A stretch of 64,000 bases of DNA, from positions 310,001 to 374,000 of the forward strand of contig CAJQUW010011521.1 of NCBI GenBank assembly GCA_907163375.1, given 5' to 3'. Below the pieces are notes generated by a model. It did no database searches. It was not told the origin of the DNA and saw nothing but the letters and a program-made list of their open reading frames with translations. A program made the translations under genes and the position numbers. The DNA comes from Prostheceraeus crozeri (taxonomy: Eukaryota > Platyhelminthes > Polycladida > Euryleptidae). Numbering within the stretch: the first letter of the stretch is position 1; every line of letters starts with the position of its first letter. This document shows positions 1 through 12,458 of the stretch, piece by piece.

Positions 1-1147
1 ATTATTTTCTTGTGAATAGTTTTAATGTTAAAAAAATCTGTCGATTTTTCACAGAATGTAATTCACTTAAGTTTGATGAAAAACTCTGTTCAATTACAAG
101 ATTGAGTCAATAATAAACTTTTGTATTAATTTCTTCATCTGTCACATACGTGACACGACGAATTCATTCTCAGCTCCTATACAAGTTGTCGGATTACATC
201 TGTTGCAGAATCTATGATAATGCTTTGATTGTTGATCCAAAGACGCGTTGCCGTCAAAATGTGATTCTCATTGTTGATTGCTATGCAGGCTGTTCCAGTG
301 AGGATTTGAAATTCTGTGACAAGACGACATGTTGAACTACATTTATGCTTTAGTTGAAACACACTGGCTGGCTTTAATAACATCCTCATGACCTTTGCGT
401 GTGTACTCTTCCTCACAAATAACACGTACATCAGACTGCCACTCGCACATAATGAAAATCATTTTCTCCTCTGCTCCTCCCCCTGTGAGCCGGATTTCGC
501 AGAATAACTTCGCATCATCTGATCATTCAATCAACGCAGCTCTTTTACATTTTCCTCAATATTAGTTCTTGTGTGAAACAAAAGTGGAAAGATCAAAAAC
601 CGTCAACGCTTTTGTCAAAATTGCCAGACGTTGTTTGCGTGTACGATGATTTCCCAAAATGTATCAACTCCTCTGGAGCCAAAACGCAAATGATCTCGCG
701 TCCTCTACAACTCATCTGGACACGGAAAACGTAGCTGATGTTCTTGTAATGGTTTTGTCTATTCAACTTCGCTTATGCAGCAGCTGATCTAGGTTAATAG
801 TGAACAGGATAAATGCTAATTTTAGGCACATTTCATTGGAAGGGAGTCTACCCAACAATGATGCTTCATGTTTTTCTATTAGTTCTTGAAGCTTTTTGTG
901 GCAGGTGACAGCAATCGAAAATATTCAAGCACGTTTTTAATTCGAAATTCTCCATTTTCCTATCTCCTTAAGAAACCTGGAATTCTAAAGTCAACTTCAA
1001 AGGAAACATTTTCCTACATTTCTAGGAAGATCTTCCCGGGCAACCTATCAGGTCTTACACAGACTTAACAGGAAACTTAAATTGATCTTCTCCGGAAATG
1101 TATGTTTCGTTCCAAAATAATACTAAATAAAATGTCTTATCTCTCAC
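1..1147. other. No gene recognised
   Basis: I see no recognisable coding domain, RNA gene or element end here. A CTGTCAC/GTGACAC pair sits near 138-155 and resembles the TGTCA-rich cluster that follows from 1148. Short open frames exist on both strands, but none shows a family motif. Confidence 0.6.
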
Positions 1148-1530
1148 ATGTTGGTCAGGTGCATGTCACTTATATGTGACAGATTCGTCACACTGTGGCA
1201 CATTATGTCAGTGGCATTCGTCAGGTTGATCTGTCACATTCCGTCACATTGTGATCTACAGTGTATCTCTTGCCCTCATCGCAGCAATGCCCTGCCAAAA
1301 TCTATCTCCATGTCTAGGAAAAATAACGTCGCACAGCGCTGGATGTCACTGTCATCTCCCTTCTACATGACAGAGTCATCTAACAAACCGTCATGTATAA
1401 GATACACACTTCATGTGGACAGAGATACCGAAATTACGGCTTACAGCACTGGAATCTCATTCATTCCACTTCCAGTGGGAGACAGAAATTCGGATGACTG
1501 TTCCGGCACTCATCCCTTCCTGTCACTTCT
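1148..1530. repeat. Cluster of TGTCA/TGACA pentamers
   Basis: TGTCA or its complement TGACA recurs more than a dozen times in about 380 bp, most densely at 1150-1255, where several copies read TGTCAC. The copies are unevenly spaced, so this is not a simple tandem array. A 137-residue open frame crosses the cluster but has no family motif, and the repeated pentamer explains part of its composition. It could be the subterminal region of an unrecognised transposon or a cluster of protein-binding sites. Confidence 0.4.
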
Positions 1531-1574
1531 CCTACGATACGGTTTTGTCATAACACCATAGTGAGGCCACGTGG

Positions 1575-1756
1575 CCCCACAGAATTGGATTGTTTTACTC
1601 TTTCAGTTTGCTAGATGTGAAGACTAATTCAAAACGATGGCACACGGTGGAACTTAGTAAGTGGGTAAAAAAGAATTCATAATACCCTACAGAGATAGGT
1701 AAAAGTCGTACGTCGCCTGCGATTGCTGTGAATTCCATCAAAGTGCTTCGATTGCC
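1575..1756 (+). repeat. Dispersed repeat family B, copy 1
   Basis: This stretch aligns by eye with 18200-18381 in the same orientation. Both contain the shared phrase CTAATTCAAAACGATGG, a following AAGTGGG, and then GATAGG, a TGCTGTGAAT and a CGATYGC block in the same order. Identity looks like roughly 70-75 percent with small indels, so the copies are old. No terminal repeats or coding domains are seen. Confidence 0.6.
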
Positions 1757-2560
1757 ACGATTCCTTCAGATTCGAAGAATTCAGCAGGAATCGTTGCGAA
1801 CAAGTTTTCTCCATAATGTTGATCCTTCCGATCATCATTAAAGAAAATAGCAGGCGCACGAAAATTGGTTCACCTAATGATTTCACTATCCTTTTCTCAG
1901 CATTCCTCGCTGCATATACTGAATGCAGCCAGACAGCGATGTGTGCTTTGGAGTGTCCGAAGTGAAATCACAGGACGCACACCACTCACTCACTGGCTCT
2001 GGTGTCCAAAACCGACTGACAGCTTTTTGTTTGCCATTTCCATTGGAAGATGATATTCGAATTATCCATTCGAGAAGGAGCAAGTTGTCTTATTCTGTGA
2101 TGTGCTATTTCGATATTAAAGACAGATACGATACTTCCATTCTAGAAACCGAAGCCGCGCGCACAGATGAATCTAATTCTGTGCGTGGCCCTCTGGCTTC
2201 GATCGCCAATGAAAGTCTTGGTTGAAGAAAATCTGTATGTGCAGGAAACTTCAGGCACTAGGCAAGGGGGATAGTTAGATAAAGGAAAAGTACCTGATTA
2301 AATATTTTGGTAGTGTTGCACTACATTTCCAAGATCTTCGACCATTTCACGGAATAATGCATGGTTGTGCTCCGGCACTTCGTGATCAAATGTGAAATGC
2401 TAGAAAAAGAACTTGAACAAATATTCGCCTTGACAAGGTCTTTGCTTATTCGATTGATGATATAACTTGCTAAAATCGGATCACCTGTTTAGGAGAAAAT
2501 GATCCATAATGGTACGTTCGGCTACGCGGTACAGTTCAGCGAAGAAAAGTAGTTTTCTGA
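1757..2560. other. Coding-like but unidentified stretch
   Basis: Base composition between about 1890 and 2230 is closer to 50 percent GC than its AT-rich surroundings. Open frames overlap on both strands: 1923-2225 plus (100 residues) and 1886-2083 minus (65 residues, with a CxxC and a later C). I recognise no domain in either frame. It could be an old exon or a transposon scrap. From 2230 to 2560 I see nothing. Confidence 0.3.
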
Positions 2561-2561
2561 A

Positions 2562-2670
2562 AGTTATAATGCATTATAATAAATTATTAATTATAATTAT
2601 AAATTATAATATTAAAATATTAAAATATTAAATATTAAAATGATAATTCATAATTCATAATTTATGCTTT
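2562..2670. repeat. AT-only low-complexity tract
   Basis: The tract is made almost only of A and T, with reiterated TTATAAT, ATTAAAAT and ATAATTCATAATT units. It is a simple low-complexity region with no further structure that I can support. Confidence 0.8.
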
Positions 2671-2713
2671 TATAATTCAAGTGGAACAAATCCTCTTACA
2701 CATTATCAAAGTG

Positions 2714-2808
2714 CAGGTACAGGCATAGAAATCCGATTTATTTCATTTGTTTAAGTAACTAACTAACGCGCAATAATATTAATCGGATTTCTATGGGTAC
2801 AGGCATAG
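2714..2808. repeat. Fold-back with flanking direct repeat
   Basis: A 15-bp arm CATAGAAATCCGATT (2724-2738) is matched by its exact complement at 2781-2795, with a 42-nt loop. The phrase GGTACAGGCATAG occurs both just before and overlapping the left arm (2716-2728) and just after the right arm (2796-2808). A direct repeat bracketing an inverted one is what a local template-switch or snap-back copying event would leave. A tiny fold-back element is the alternative. Confidence 0.65.
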
Positions 2809-5255
2809 GAAATGAAAATGATGATTATGAAACGTTGTTCTGCTTCTAAATAAGCATGCGACATGCAGCAAAAAGTGAACAATGTGCATGCGTGTGAAGA
2901 TATCGTAAAGTATGAATACTGCTTGCATAGAAAGAAAAAAAGATGAAGAGGGGCAAATTATGTCATAAAAATTATATAAATCATGACTAGCATGCGTAAG
3001 TGTGAATCCGAATGAAAATAGGTATAGGTTGAAGTTGACTTATAAAAGTAATTACACGATAGCCTAAAATAGCTTTAATGAATTGTATCAAAATTATGCA
3101 TCAATCGAGAAGCAAATGATCAAAACTGAAAATTGATCAAATAGAATAATGCAAATTCATGAAAATGAAAATATGTGAAATTATAAAACAATATAATTTT
3201 TCAAATAATGTAAAACCCAAAAAGCAACTATAGAAAATATAATGAAAGAAAAATAAAAGTAGAAAATCATTGACAAATTATTAAAATGATAAGAAATGAA
3301 AACAAAATGTAAATAGAATAAAGCTTGTTTATGTTATTCAACAGTTCTAATATGCTATGTTTTCTAAATATTCTCTTCATATTTAGAATTGGTCATTCAG
3401 CATATTTTGGAAGTCCTTCGGAAATTTTGTCGAAGTTATTCCGGTTGCTTCTGAACATGTCATATTGATAAACATTGAAAAACCTTTGACTGGTTAATGC
3501 CCAACTGATCAAAGTATTCAGTTGAGGGAATATCAGTATTAAAATTCATTGCGATTCATGGATAACCCTGCACGATGTAACTCTAAATACTATCTAAAAT
3601 TGACCGCATTTCTTGTAAGCCATCATGATGAGTGTGGGTTTCCTACTAAAAGGACTTTATCAAGCTGGGTTTCCAACTTGATCGAATTAAAATTTAAAGC
3701 ACTCTTACATATATCCATTTGAAATTAAGCGCATTTCAATTTCTACTCTGACTTCTCAAATTCAGAGAAAGTCCTGATCTAGTTTTCAATAATTGGTGCA
3801 CATTACCCAACCGTCTCTACTTTCAAATCAAGTTTGTTTTCATGAAATATTCACGTCTCTCGATTTCTGAAGACTACTTGAAAATCTGGTTTGAATTATG
3901 TTTATCATTCAATCTATTTAAAATCAAACAGCGCTGACAATTGTTATGCAAATTGCAATATTAGAAAGTCGACACTGAAAATAAATTTGCTGAAGCCATT
4001 AATGACAAATAAAGAACGCAGATCGTTCTTCCCAACTATGTGGATGGAAAGATTCCAAAACGTAACACTGAATTTTAATCTTAAAGTTGATTGTACAAAT
4101 CGGAATTTGCTCTTAGTCTGCGGATTAAAAGGTAAAGACAACGAATTGGTTTGCAATTATGATACCGTGGCCGGATCCGGAACCTGCCGTATTTCTCGAC
4201 TTATCGAGTAATTCTCGACGACTAGGCGAGTATTACTCGGTCTTCCCAAAATATAGAGGACAACTTCAATAATGCAATTTCTGCGATGAATTATAGAATG
4301 AATAATGAATCATGACGCACTATTGATGATGTCACTTCGCTGACAATAAATGCATGACTATAACTATAGATTATTTCTAGTTCAAAACAGCTATTAGTAG
4401 TTAGCGCAGTATGTTGAGCTCTCATTGACCATGCGTTCCGTTGTTGCGCAGAACTTCTGGTGAGTGCTTTCGCTTTCTAATCGGTTCGTGATGTATCTTA
4501 AGGTGCGTTTGCACGTGCAGCTTAACTGCTGACACTTTTCTATCCATTATGAGTCAGAAAATCAGGCGAACTGGAACTCTGCAATCTTTATGATTATCAG
4601 CTGCAAGTCAAAGCCAGGATAACTAAACGTAGAGCAGCCTGTTGTGCAGTCCTTCAGCTTGTTCAGCTATTCTAGATATTCTGAGCTAGTTTGGACCATT
4701 CCGAGCCGTACTGCCGGGCAATTGTTGGGCGAAACGCAGCGCTTACGGTTGCCAAGGAATTTTCTTGTGTACGTTGTTCAAGTCTGAGGACATCGTTCTA
4801 TTAAGTCAGAAAAGAATAGACAAGAAATGGAATCAAAGACATGCCTTCAAAAATCGTGCTTCGTGCGTCACCAGGCAGTGTCCAGACATTAGCATGCAAT
4901 TTAGTGAATGGTGATAAAGAAAAATACATTGATCTTGAAATCATACCTATAGGTATTCCATAGATATCTTCATTGTGAGTTTTATACAACATATAGCTAT
5001 CTTTGAGCAGCAGTTGATTTTTTCAAGTTTTTCTTTAGTGAGAACATTGACTTTTTTGTGAAATAATTTTGGCATTTACTGATGTAGAACATTACAGTCA
5101 AGGGTGGACAATTTGCATACGGAAGTTTGGTATTTTGCGGATGAGCAGATTGAACAAGACTGCATGGACAAGTTGCAATATCCATGTTTTGTTTCCACAC
5201 ACTGAAAGCTCTACAAATCTATTTTGCCAACACGGTGCCAATAGGATTGAGTAAA
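2809..5255. other. No gene recognised
   Basis: This is AT-rich sequence with A-rich runs at about 3070-3330. Short open frames, such as the 106-residue one at 3891-4211, carry no family motif. No tRNA, terminal repeats or transposase remains were found. Confidence 0.6.
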
Positions 5256-5442
5256 GCCTCAGCCCCACTGAAAGCAAAGCAAACACGAGCGTCCCGAGGA
5301 AACTCGAGCAAACGTATGTCCGCAAGCTATCAATCGCTCTGGTTTGCTTTGCAGTCTACAACTGCTGCAAAGATGACTTTATATTTGCTGCAAAACGCTT
5401 TGCTCGGAAACGCTTGGAAAGACTCGCAGTGTGGCTGAGGCC
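5256..5442. mobile_element. Short MITE with GCCTCAGCC ends
   Basis: The left end GCCTCAGCCCCACTG (5256-5270) is complementary, with one mismatch, to CAGTGTGGCTGAGGC near the right end (5427-5441). That makes a 187-bp unit with terminal inverted repeats of about 15 bp. Inside, GCAAAGCAAAC on the left is echoed in inverted form by GTTTGCTTTGC near 5343, so the unit is partly self-complementary. There is no coding capacity. The superfamily is unclear because I see no convincing target duplication. Confidence 0.65.
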
Positions 5443-7227
5443 TTAGACTTAACTATTAAGAAATTTACATAATCAGTGCGGTGTCTGCTGTGGACCATGC
5501 TGTGACGGATGACTTGGAGGTTGCAGTCATCCAATGTAACACTCAGACACGTTGATGCAGATAGTACTTTATTTCGGTTATAAAGAAAGCACTTTATAGT
5601 ACTGTCATTTCAGCGTTATAAAACTAAGGTTAGTATGAGTTTTCGGGTACATTCAATCACTATTCAGACTTCATTGAAATTGGAATAGGTTCTTTATTCT
5701 AAGAATTGCTGATTTAATCAGGTGCTGCCTACAAATTTGACATCCTGTATTATTCGACTGTTGACTGTAATTGGCATCTTTTGCTGTAGTCAGCTTGAAA
5801 TATATTCATTTCATTTCATTTCATCAGCGCCAATGCAGCGCACTGATCCATGGAATCTTTCATTCCTTAGACTGACAATGCTCTAGTTCTGCTCAGCAAT
5901 GCTCAGCAGTCGTCAATCTCAGCATGATTCAGTACGAGCGGCGAATCATTTTTTTAAGACTACTAATCCATACATACTGTTTACAAACACTTTGAATAAG
6001 TCTACCAAAAATAATAAAATAGTTGAATAAAACAATAGTTGTTCGAGCTATCTACAAGTACATAGCCAAGAGTGACTAAATAAGAATCTCGATATCAAGT
6101 GTGCTACCCTGTTCGTGGTGATATTAACCCAGTGAGGCCTAATTTCAATCTGCTCAGGACTTTGCCTGTGGGTTTGAGTGTATACTGCGTGTACAGCAAG
6201 CTTGTTAACACATTAAAGGTCGATTTTGACAGATAAGTCCCGACCTTTATGCGAGTATTAATGAGTCAAATTGCTTAAATAGGCTCGTTTATGGACAGAT
6301 AAAAGCAAATCATCCGCTGAAAACCGGCCCATAGAGATAGTGGGTTAGGCTACATGGCTAGTAGGCCCTATATATGGCCGCCATTCAAAGCTTACTATTC
6401 GTAGTTTTGCATGCGCTGAACCTAAGCAAAAGTATCTGTTAGTTTAATACTCGTTGCAGCCTAAAGGATAGGCCTATGGATGCAAAATCCACAAAAACCC
6501 AATTTTTCCTTTAAAGTTAATCTCAACGAGTTGCAGAATAATTTAAAAGACTTTTACTATTGTGGATTGGGTGCGGCACAGCGCGGATGCGGATGCGGAT
6601 TACATATTTTGGACTTTGCGGATGATTTAAAAAATTAAGCTTTGTCCACCTTTGATTACAGCAGCATCTATAGGTTATAATTTCAATGATATGCTTCCTG
6701 ATTTTTGGTATAATACTTACTTTTGATAATAGGCATTCACTTTGGGGGTCTTATCTTTTCGTCTGAAAGTAGATTCCGTAGAGGCGTGAGACGATAGCCA
6801 CGGGGAAGTGATAATCGGCTAAAAGATCGAGCTTCTGAAATTCTTTGTGTGAGATGTTGGTCGGCCAAGCTGGAAACTCAACTCTTCTCATAAATATATT
6901 CTCCCGCTACAATGTTAGACTCAATTAATTTTGCGTTGATGCGCACAATTATGTGATGAATGAATTGCGGTTATCAGATGATACATGGATAGTTTACTTG
7001 CATTTTGATGTCGATTTTTATAAAATCTTTGACAATCAACCAAAAAATCATGTATTGTCTACACTAATATATTTTGCATTCTCATTTTGTCACTTCGACA
7101 TTTGTTTTTCACTTCGACTCATGGCGTGGCATTTTTTTGACTCCAACTTTGCATCCCTCCTCAAATGTCAAACGCAACTTCATTCGCAAACTTCAAACGC
7201 AATTGTCGGTTTCCGTAATCTCTAAAC
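5443..7227. other. No gene recognised
   Basis: Contents are small. An ATTTC pentamer run lies at about 5803-5825. A 9-bp-arm hairpin (TAAAGGTCG) lies at 6214-6249. A GCGGAT triplet run sits near 6582-6599, and a TAGGCCTA octamer at 6469. The 90-residue frame at 6953-7225 has no recognisable domain. Confidence 0.6.
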
Positions 7228-8031
7228 GATAGAGTAAGTATATATAGGTAGAGTCTCTGTATACAGTGAAAATGATGAAAATGCGAAAAGATTCAGTTTT
7301 TTGCGGAGATTACGTTCCTGCGATCCAAAAACTTATTTGAGAAGGTTTGAAAAAGCTAATTTTTTGCCAATTTATATACTACCGACATGACGCCCCTTTA
7401 TAAGTAGCATGAAGCAAGTTGGATATCAAAAGGAATGACTATTTGCTAACGAGCATAGTAAATCATCGGAAATTATGCTGATGATCAAGGAAATCTAATG
7501 AACGGCATTGTAATGGAAGTCTTGATGAAAAAGTCGAGATCTTATGGTTCTTTCTCAGCTGAAATTTCAAGTTTTTAATTTTATTTTCATCGGTATGATT
7601 TTATGTAAATTTATGCTCAATTTCTTGAATCTGAATAGTGATGTGGACCCATCTACATATTTTAAAGTTAATTGAAATCATTGTCTTAGATTATGTTATT
7701 TTGATCTACCAGTGGCAGGTTGCTTTTGAATCACGCTTAAGAAAATACACTCTTGAGGTTGTGCATGAAAGGAACCTATCGAACTGCTGAATTTAACAAA
7801 CACTACCTCTCCCACGCTGTCAGACACGGATGATCTGCAAGATCCTTCTACATTTGTACCGTTGTAATTTCTGCAAATCTGAAAAAAATTGCATATCTCA
7901 CATTTGGTAACAATCCAACTGTGTTCACCTCGAGTTCATTTAATGGAATCGAACTACATGTATATACACATTGGGGATTTAATAAATGCTGAGTTACCAC
8001 TATACCTAAATATACATGTACTTACTTTATG
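7228..8031 (+). mobile_element. Rep-A inverted-repeat element, copy 1
   Basis: The unit opens with GATAGAGTAAGTATATATAG and closes with the complement-like TACTTACTTTATGC. It therefore has imperfect terminal inverted repeats of about 20 bp. Its interior follows the same order of blocks as 47202-47710, the inverted copy at 11600-12458 and the split copy at 42603-43931. Shared phrases include CATGAAAAAC/GTCGAGATCT, GATTTTATG, TTGAATCTGAA and GTGGACCCAT. No protein is encoded. It fits a MITE, or an old non-autonomous TIR element, about 0.8-0.9 kb long. Confidence 0.7.
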
Positions 8032-10002
8032 CTCTAAACGTCATAGACTCAAAGTTGTAGAACACTAAAATGTACTTTTCTGGTAGCACTTTTCTTATTA
8101 AAACTAATGTCCTTGAGATGTCGCGATAAAAGAAAAGACTATCAGATTTATTTGCGCTCTAGCATATATAGGAAGCTGGAAATATGATGATTTTACTTGA
8201 TCATTTTATTCTATTTTTCAGCAGTGTAACCCCACTCAATTTTGTCTTCTTCCACTCAATTCTGTGTATTGGATATGAATATCAGTAATACTTTCGTCAA
8301 ATGAAGCGATGCTGTTCAAATTTCACAAATGATCTACTTTGTAATCAGATAAACAGGAAAATAGCAAATGCTATGATGAAGAATTGTTACACCAAACTGT
8401 TCAACTTCAAATCATCTACTCGCATTGTATAACTAATGATCAAGCTAGAGGAATTCGCTTGTCAATTAGATCCTCGACTTGTCAGAACTTTCATTTTCAT
8501 CTGAAAAGCCCTTTTAAATGTACAGTATCTCAATTAATGGTTCATTGTGTCACTTTATCGCCATACTAAAATACATGCAGGTCAACATCCTCGAAAGCCT
8601 CGTGCAATTATTTCTTGACATTACTTGAGAATGTGCAGATGAGTTTAATCTCAGGCTATATCTAATAGCAGATTGATTCAATGCTTTTCCTTTGCTGTGT
8701 GTGTGATAGTCGATGTTTCTTCTAATGAGAAGCAGCTTGAGACCTGATATATAAGGAAGCATGCAGGCTATAGCACCTTTGTTATTTTGCTTCCTTAGCG
8801 GCATTAGTGGAGAAAGAATTATCAATGATTAAAGAAGTGAAATAATAAGCCAATATTAAACGGAATAATTCACACATGTGAACATGACGTGATCCATCGA
8901 GCAATAAGCGAGAATTAGTTATGTCACTAGAATCTCCTTTAGATTCAAAAAGCGTGATTTGTTTAAAAAACACGGTTAAAACCATGTTGAAAATCAAGTT
9001 TGATACAATTGAGGTTTGGATCGCACGAAACGTCTGATTTTAAAGCAAGTGTACAGTTTACAAAAGCGTTAATGAATAGCTAATTGTATAGTCTAAGTTC
9101 AAACCAATGTCCGTTAGCTTGCATTCGCCGACACATCTTAAGATGCATGAAAAAATCTAATAAACATGAAATAAAGCTGTTTAAATTAAAATAAGATACA
9201 AAAGCAAATGTGATCTGTTACACTGGATTCCTATTTTCATTCTTTTGACATTGTTTTGTGTATGTCTTATTTCTTGTTATATGAGCTTCGCATCTTCCCA
9301 TCATGAATTTAGTTTTCTACTCATAATGCATTATCATGCTTAACAAAATAGGTTAATCTCAGATTTTCATATTCCTTAAGGATCAGTTCCAACCTACTCC
9401 GACAACAGGATAAACCCAGAGTTCATGAAAACAACTAATGAGAGTCAAATTCCATGTCGAGCTTATAGGTAGCAAATATGTCAGATGTACAGTTTGCTTA
9501 TCCAATATTGTTGGTCTCTTTACGAAAATTTTTTACGTATCCTTGATTAATTAATTCGTCAATAAGATTTATTGACCAAAAGAATCTCGAAGAAATGACT
9601 CAAAGGGAGAAAATCATCATTGGTAGATGCTAACTTTATGTAGACACCTTCTTCATCCTCAGAAATATTATTACATGCATGTAGTTTACATAAAATGAAA
9701 TAGAGAGCACTTTCGTGAATCGGCCTGTGTGCATTGGCGTGATTTCAACGCTATTGATGATTGGCTTAATGAACATTAGCTATCTTTTTTTAAGATTACA
9801 TGCACTAATGCAAGAATGTTTTGAACACATTCAAATTCAACAGTTTATCATTGTACTGTTAGTATCTGACACTCGTTATTTATTGAAAAAGAGTTATCAA
9901 AGTATGAAATTGAAAGCTAATGACTCTATAGCATACATTTACAATGCTTTAAGTTTATTATAATAAAAAACAACTGCAAGAAAGATAAAGTCAATATCGG
10001 GT
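8032..10002. other. No gene recognised
   Basis: This is AT-rich sequence. Open frames of 60-90 residues occur on both strands, for example 9715-9963 plus, which is hydrophobic near its start. None shows a recognisable domain or matches another part of the window. Confidence 0.6.
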
Positions 10003-10800
10003 TGCTCCACCTTTTTGTGTCAACCCTTCCCTCACATGTCAATAGGCATGCTGTCTATAAGATTGTCAATAGTTGACTGAGGCAGGTTATTCCATTCTTC
10101 GATTATCTTTTCCTCAAGCTGCTTGATGTCTTCACAGACATCGCCGTCAGATATTTGTCTTCCAATTAAGTTCCTAACATGTTCAATGGATTCAAATCCG
10201 GTGAACAAGATGGCCAATCCAAATGATTTGTTCCACGTGTTCTGTGAAATTCGATGACTTTTTTGCATCTATGAGGTGGTGCATTGTCGTCTAGAAATAA
10301 GAAACTCTCAGGTAAGTTTTCAGATTCAAATAATCTTTGCAATATGGAGAAGTAGAATTCTCCTGTGACGTTCTTTTTTTAAGACGATAAGGGACTGCGT
10401 CCGCCTTTCCAAATAGAACCCCAAACATGGACAGATCCACCATTTCCTTGTATTGCAGATTACATATTATGTTGCAGGAATCCTTGGGACTTCTTTCTCC
10501 ATACCATTATTCTTCGGTCATTAGATAGTCTTGTAAACCTGGATTCGTCTTTGAAAATAGAAAATAATTCTATCCCAGGCCTTTCTCCAGAGACATTTTT
10601 TCATGCACCAAGATTCTCTTGACTTCTTGTGTGCCTTGGTTAGACCTATTGCGAATCCCTAATGTCCGTGTTGTTCATGTGGCTTATTTAAGTTATTGAT
10701 TGCTGATTGTCTCTCGTTATTGCAGACTTGCAAATGTGTGGTAATGCGACTCGCTGGAATTGTTGTAGATCTGGGTTGACATTTTAATGGGTTGGCTAGC
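10003..10800 (-). pseudogene. Decayed Tc1-like transposase
   Basis: Read on the minus strand this encodes a worn DDE transposase of the Tc1 group. In order I see a degraded N-terminal part (about 10800-10600), a DESRF block after the position of the first catalytic Asp (about 10550), GSVHVWGSIWKGG (about 10430), FLDDNAPPHRCK with the second Asp (about 10280), and SPDLNP (about 10200). The C-terminal EEWNNLPQSTIDNLIDSMP falls in the longest surviving frame (10032-10268). That closing phrase is typical of Tc1 proteins. Several frameshifts and stops make it a pseudogene. No terminal inverted repeats could be paired, so the element's ends are unknown. Confidence 0.85.
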
Positions 10801-11599
10801 CACATTGGAAGGTGTTCCGAAAGTCTCTTATTCAGACATCCTTAGAGTTCAACCCTTTATTTACCGTAGTAATTATAAAGTCTTTTTTGCTTCTTTTAAT
10901 ATCTAGGTTGATTACTCAACTGTTTCATATCTCAAAGTCTACTGGGTCTGCATGCTCTCAACCTTTTTAATATAGATTTAGTATAATTACTCTAAGTATA
11001 TGATTTTAAAGTTTGTATTCAGTCCAATGTTTGCACTTGAATATCTTTTTTAAAAAAAATCAGCGTTGTATTTCGTTTCCTTGTAAAGTTATCAATAAGG
11101 AATCCACCCCATACTTTAATTCTAATATGAAGTGATTTAGAGAAATGCTCACTTTAAGGGTAAGTGACATACTCTTTGTGAAATTCTCAACGTCGTTATT
11201 TGATTAACAAACTGTAGGCATTGTAATTGATGACAAAATAAGCATGAAAGTTTCACAAGTTTTACGATCATGTGTACCAATGATACTGCTGTCGGTCTGA
11301 AACATCTGCTAGCGAACTCTTACGTCGCTAATGTGAAGCATCACTTTGCAGCACATCTCATTCTGTTTATCGCTTGAATATTTTTCCGATATTATTATTA
11401 TCATTTTTCATACTATCAATTCTGCAATAGTGGTCTTCAATCACTAATAAAAAAACTTTATTTCAGTGTCGAAGAGTAGGAAAATTCGAAGGGCTAATTT
11501 GCGAAGAAACCGCTTATGCATACATGCACATTCTACTAATCCCGTGTGCACTTTTGCAATATTTTTTGACTTTTTAATTTTTGAATATAGCGTTCTATC
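10801..11599. other. No gene recognised
   Basis: AT-rich intergenic sequence. I see no coding domain, RNA gene or element terminus. Confidence 0.6.
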
Positions 11600-12458
11600 C
11601 ATAGAGTAAGCGTATTAGGTAGAGTAGCAACTCAGTATTAATTAAATCCTCTAAGTGCATGCAGTTTCGGTTTTATTTAATGAACTCGAAGTGGGACCCA
11701 GTACCACATGTGAGATATGCAAATTGTTGCAGCTTCGAAAACCGGAGTCGACAGATCATGATATCAATACAGAAGGAATAATATTATTTTGCAAATGCTC
11801 CGTGTCATATGACAACCTTGGCAAGGTAAAGTTTGCTAACTTAAAAATTCGATGAATAACCGCTGCTTATAATGCTCATCCTTATTAATAAGAGTATTTT
11901 CTTAACCATGGTCATATCACAAGCCACCTGCAACTAAAAGAGCAAGCTATCATGACTAACTTCAAAAGATGTAAATGTGTCCGCGATTGATCATTTAGAT
12001 TCAATTAAGAAATGAAACATTTAAATGAAACATGAAAATGAGAAATTTAGTGAATCATAAAATCATGATGATGAAAATTTTGAATTAAAAACTTGAAATT
12101 TCAGCCAGAAGCAGATCTCAACTTTTCCATGAAGACTTGCATCATAATTCTGCCCATGAAATTTCCTTAAGACAACTTAATTTCCGTTTGATTAAGACAA
12201 CTGTCAGCAAATTTTCATTCATTTTGATATTAAACAAGTTTTATGCTACCTATATAGAGGTACCAAATGGCTAGTAAGCTTATATAAACACAGGAATAAT
12301 TTGCAAAATTTGATCTTTTTAAAAATTGATCAAATAATTTTTCATACCGCAGGAGCTTCATCCCCGCGAAAGACTGAATATTTTGCTAGAAAAATGTTCA
12401 CTGTAGGCCTATGCTGACATTTCTTGTACCTTATGCGCATACTTATACCTACTCTATG
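11600..12458 (-). mobile_element. Rep-A inverted-repeat element, copy 2
   Basis: This is the only copy in the window with both ends clear. CATAGAGTAAGCGTATTAGG begins at 11600, and the complement of CATAGAGTAGGTATAAGTAT ends at 12458. On the minus strand the interior matches the 47.2-kb copy block for block: CTCCTGCGGT, AAAATTATTTGA, CTTAATCAAACGGAAATTAA, CAAGTCTTCATG, GATTTTATGATTC. The length is 859 bp. No coding sequence is seen. A TAGGCCTA octamer lies inside at 12404. Confidence 0.75.

Noticed and set aside
1148-1561. 137-residue plus-strand open frame
   Set aside because: It overlaps the TGTCA-rich cluster, has no family motif, and its composition partly follows the repeated word.
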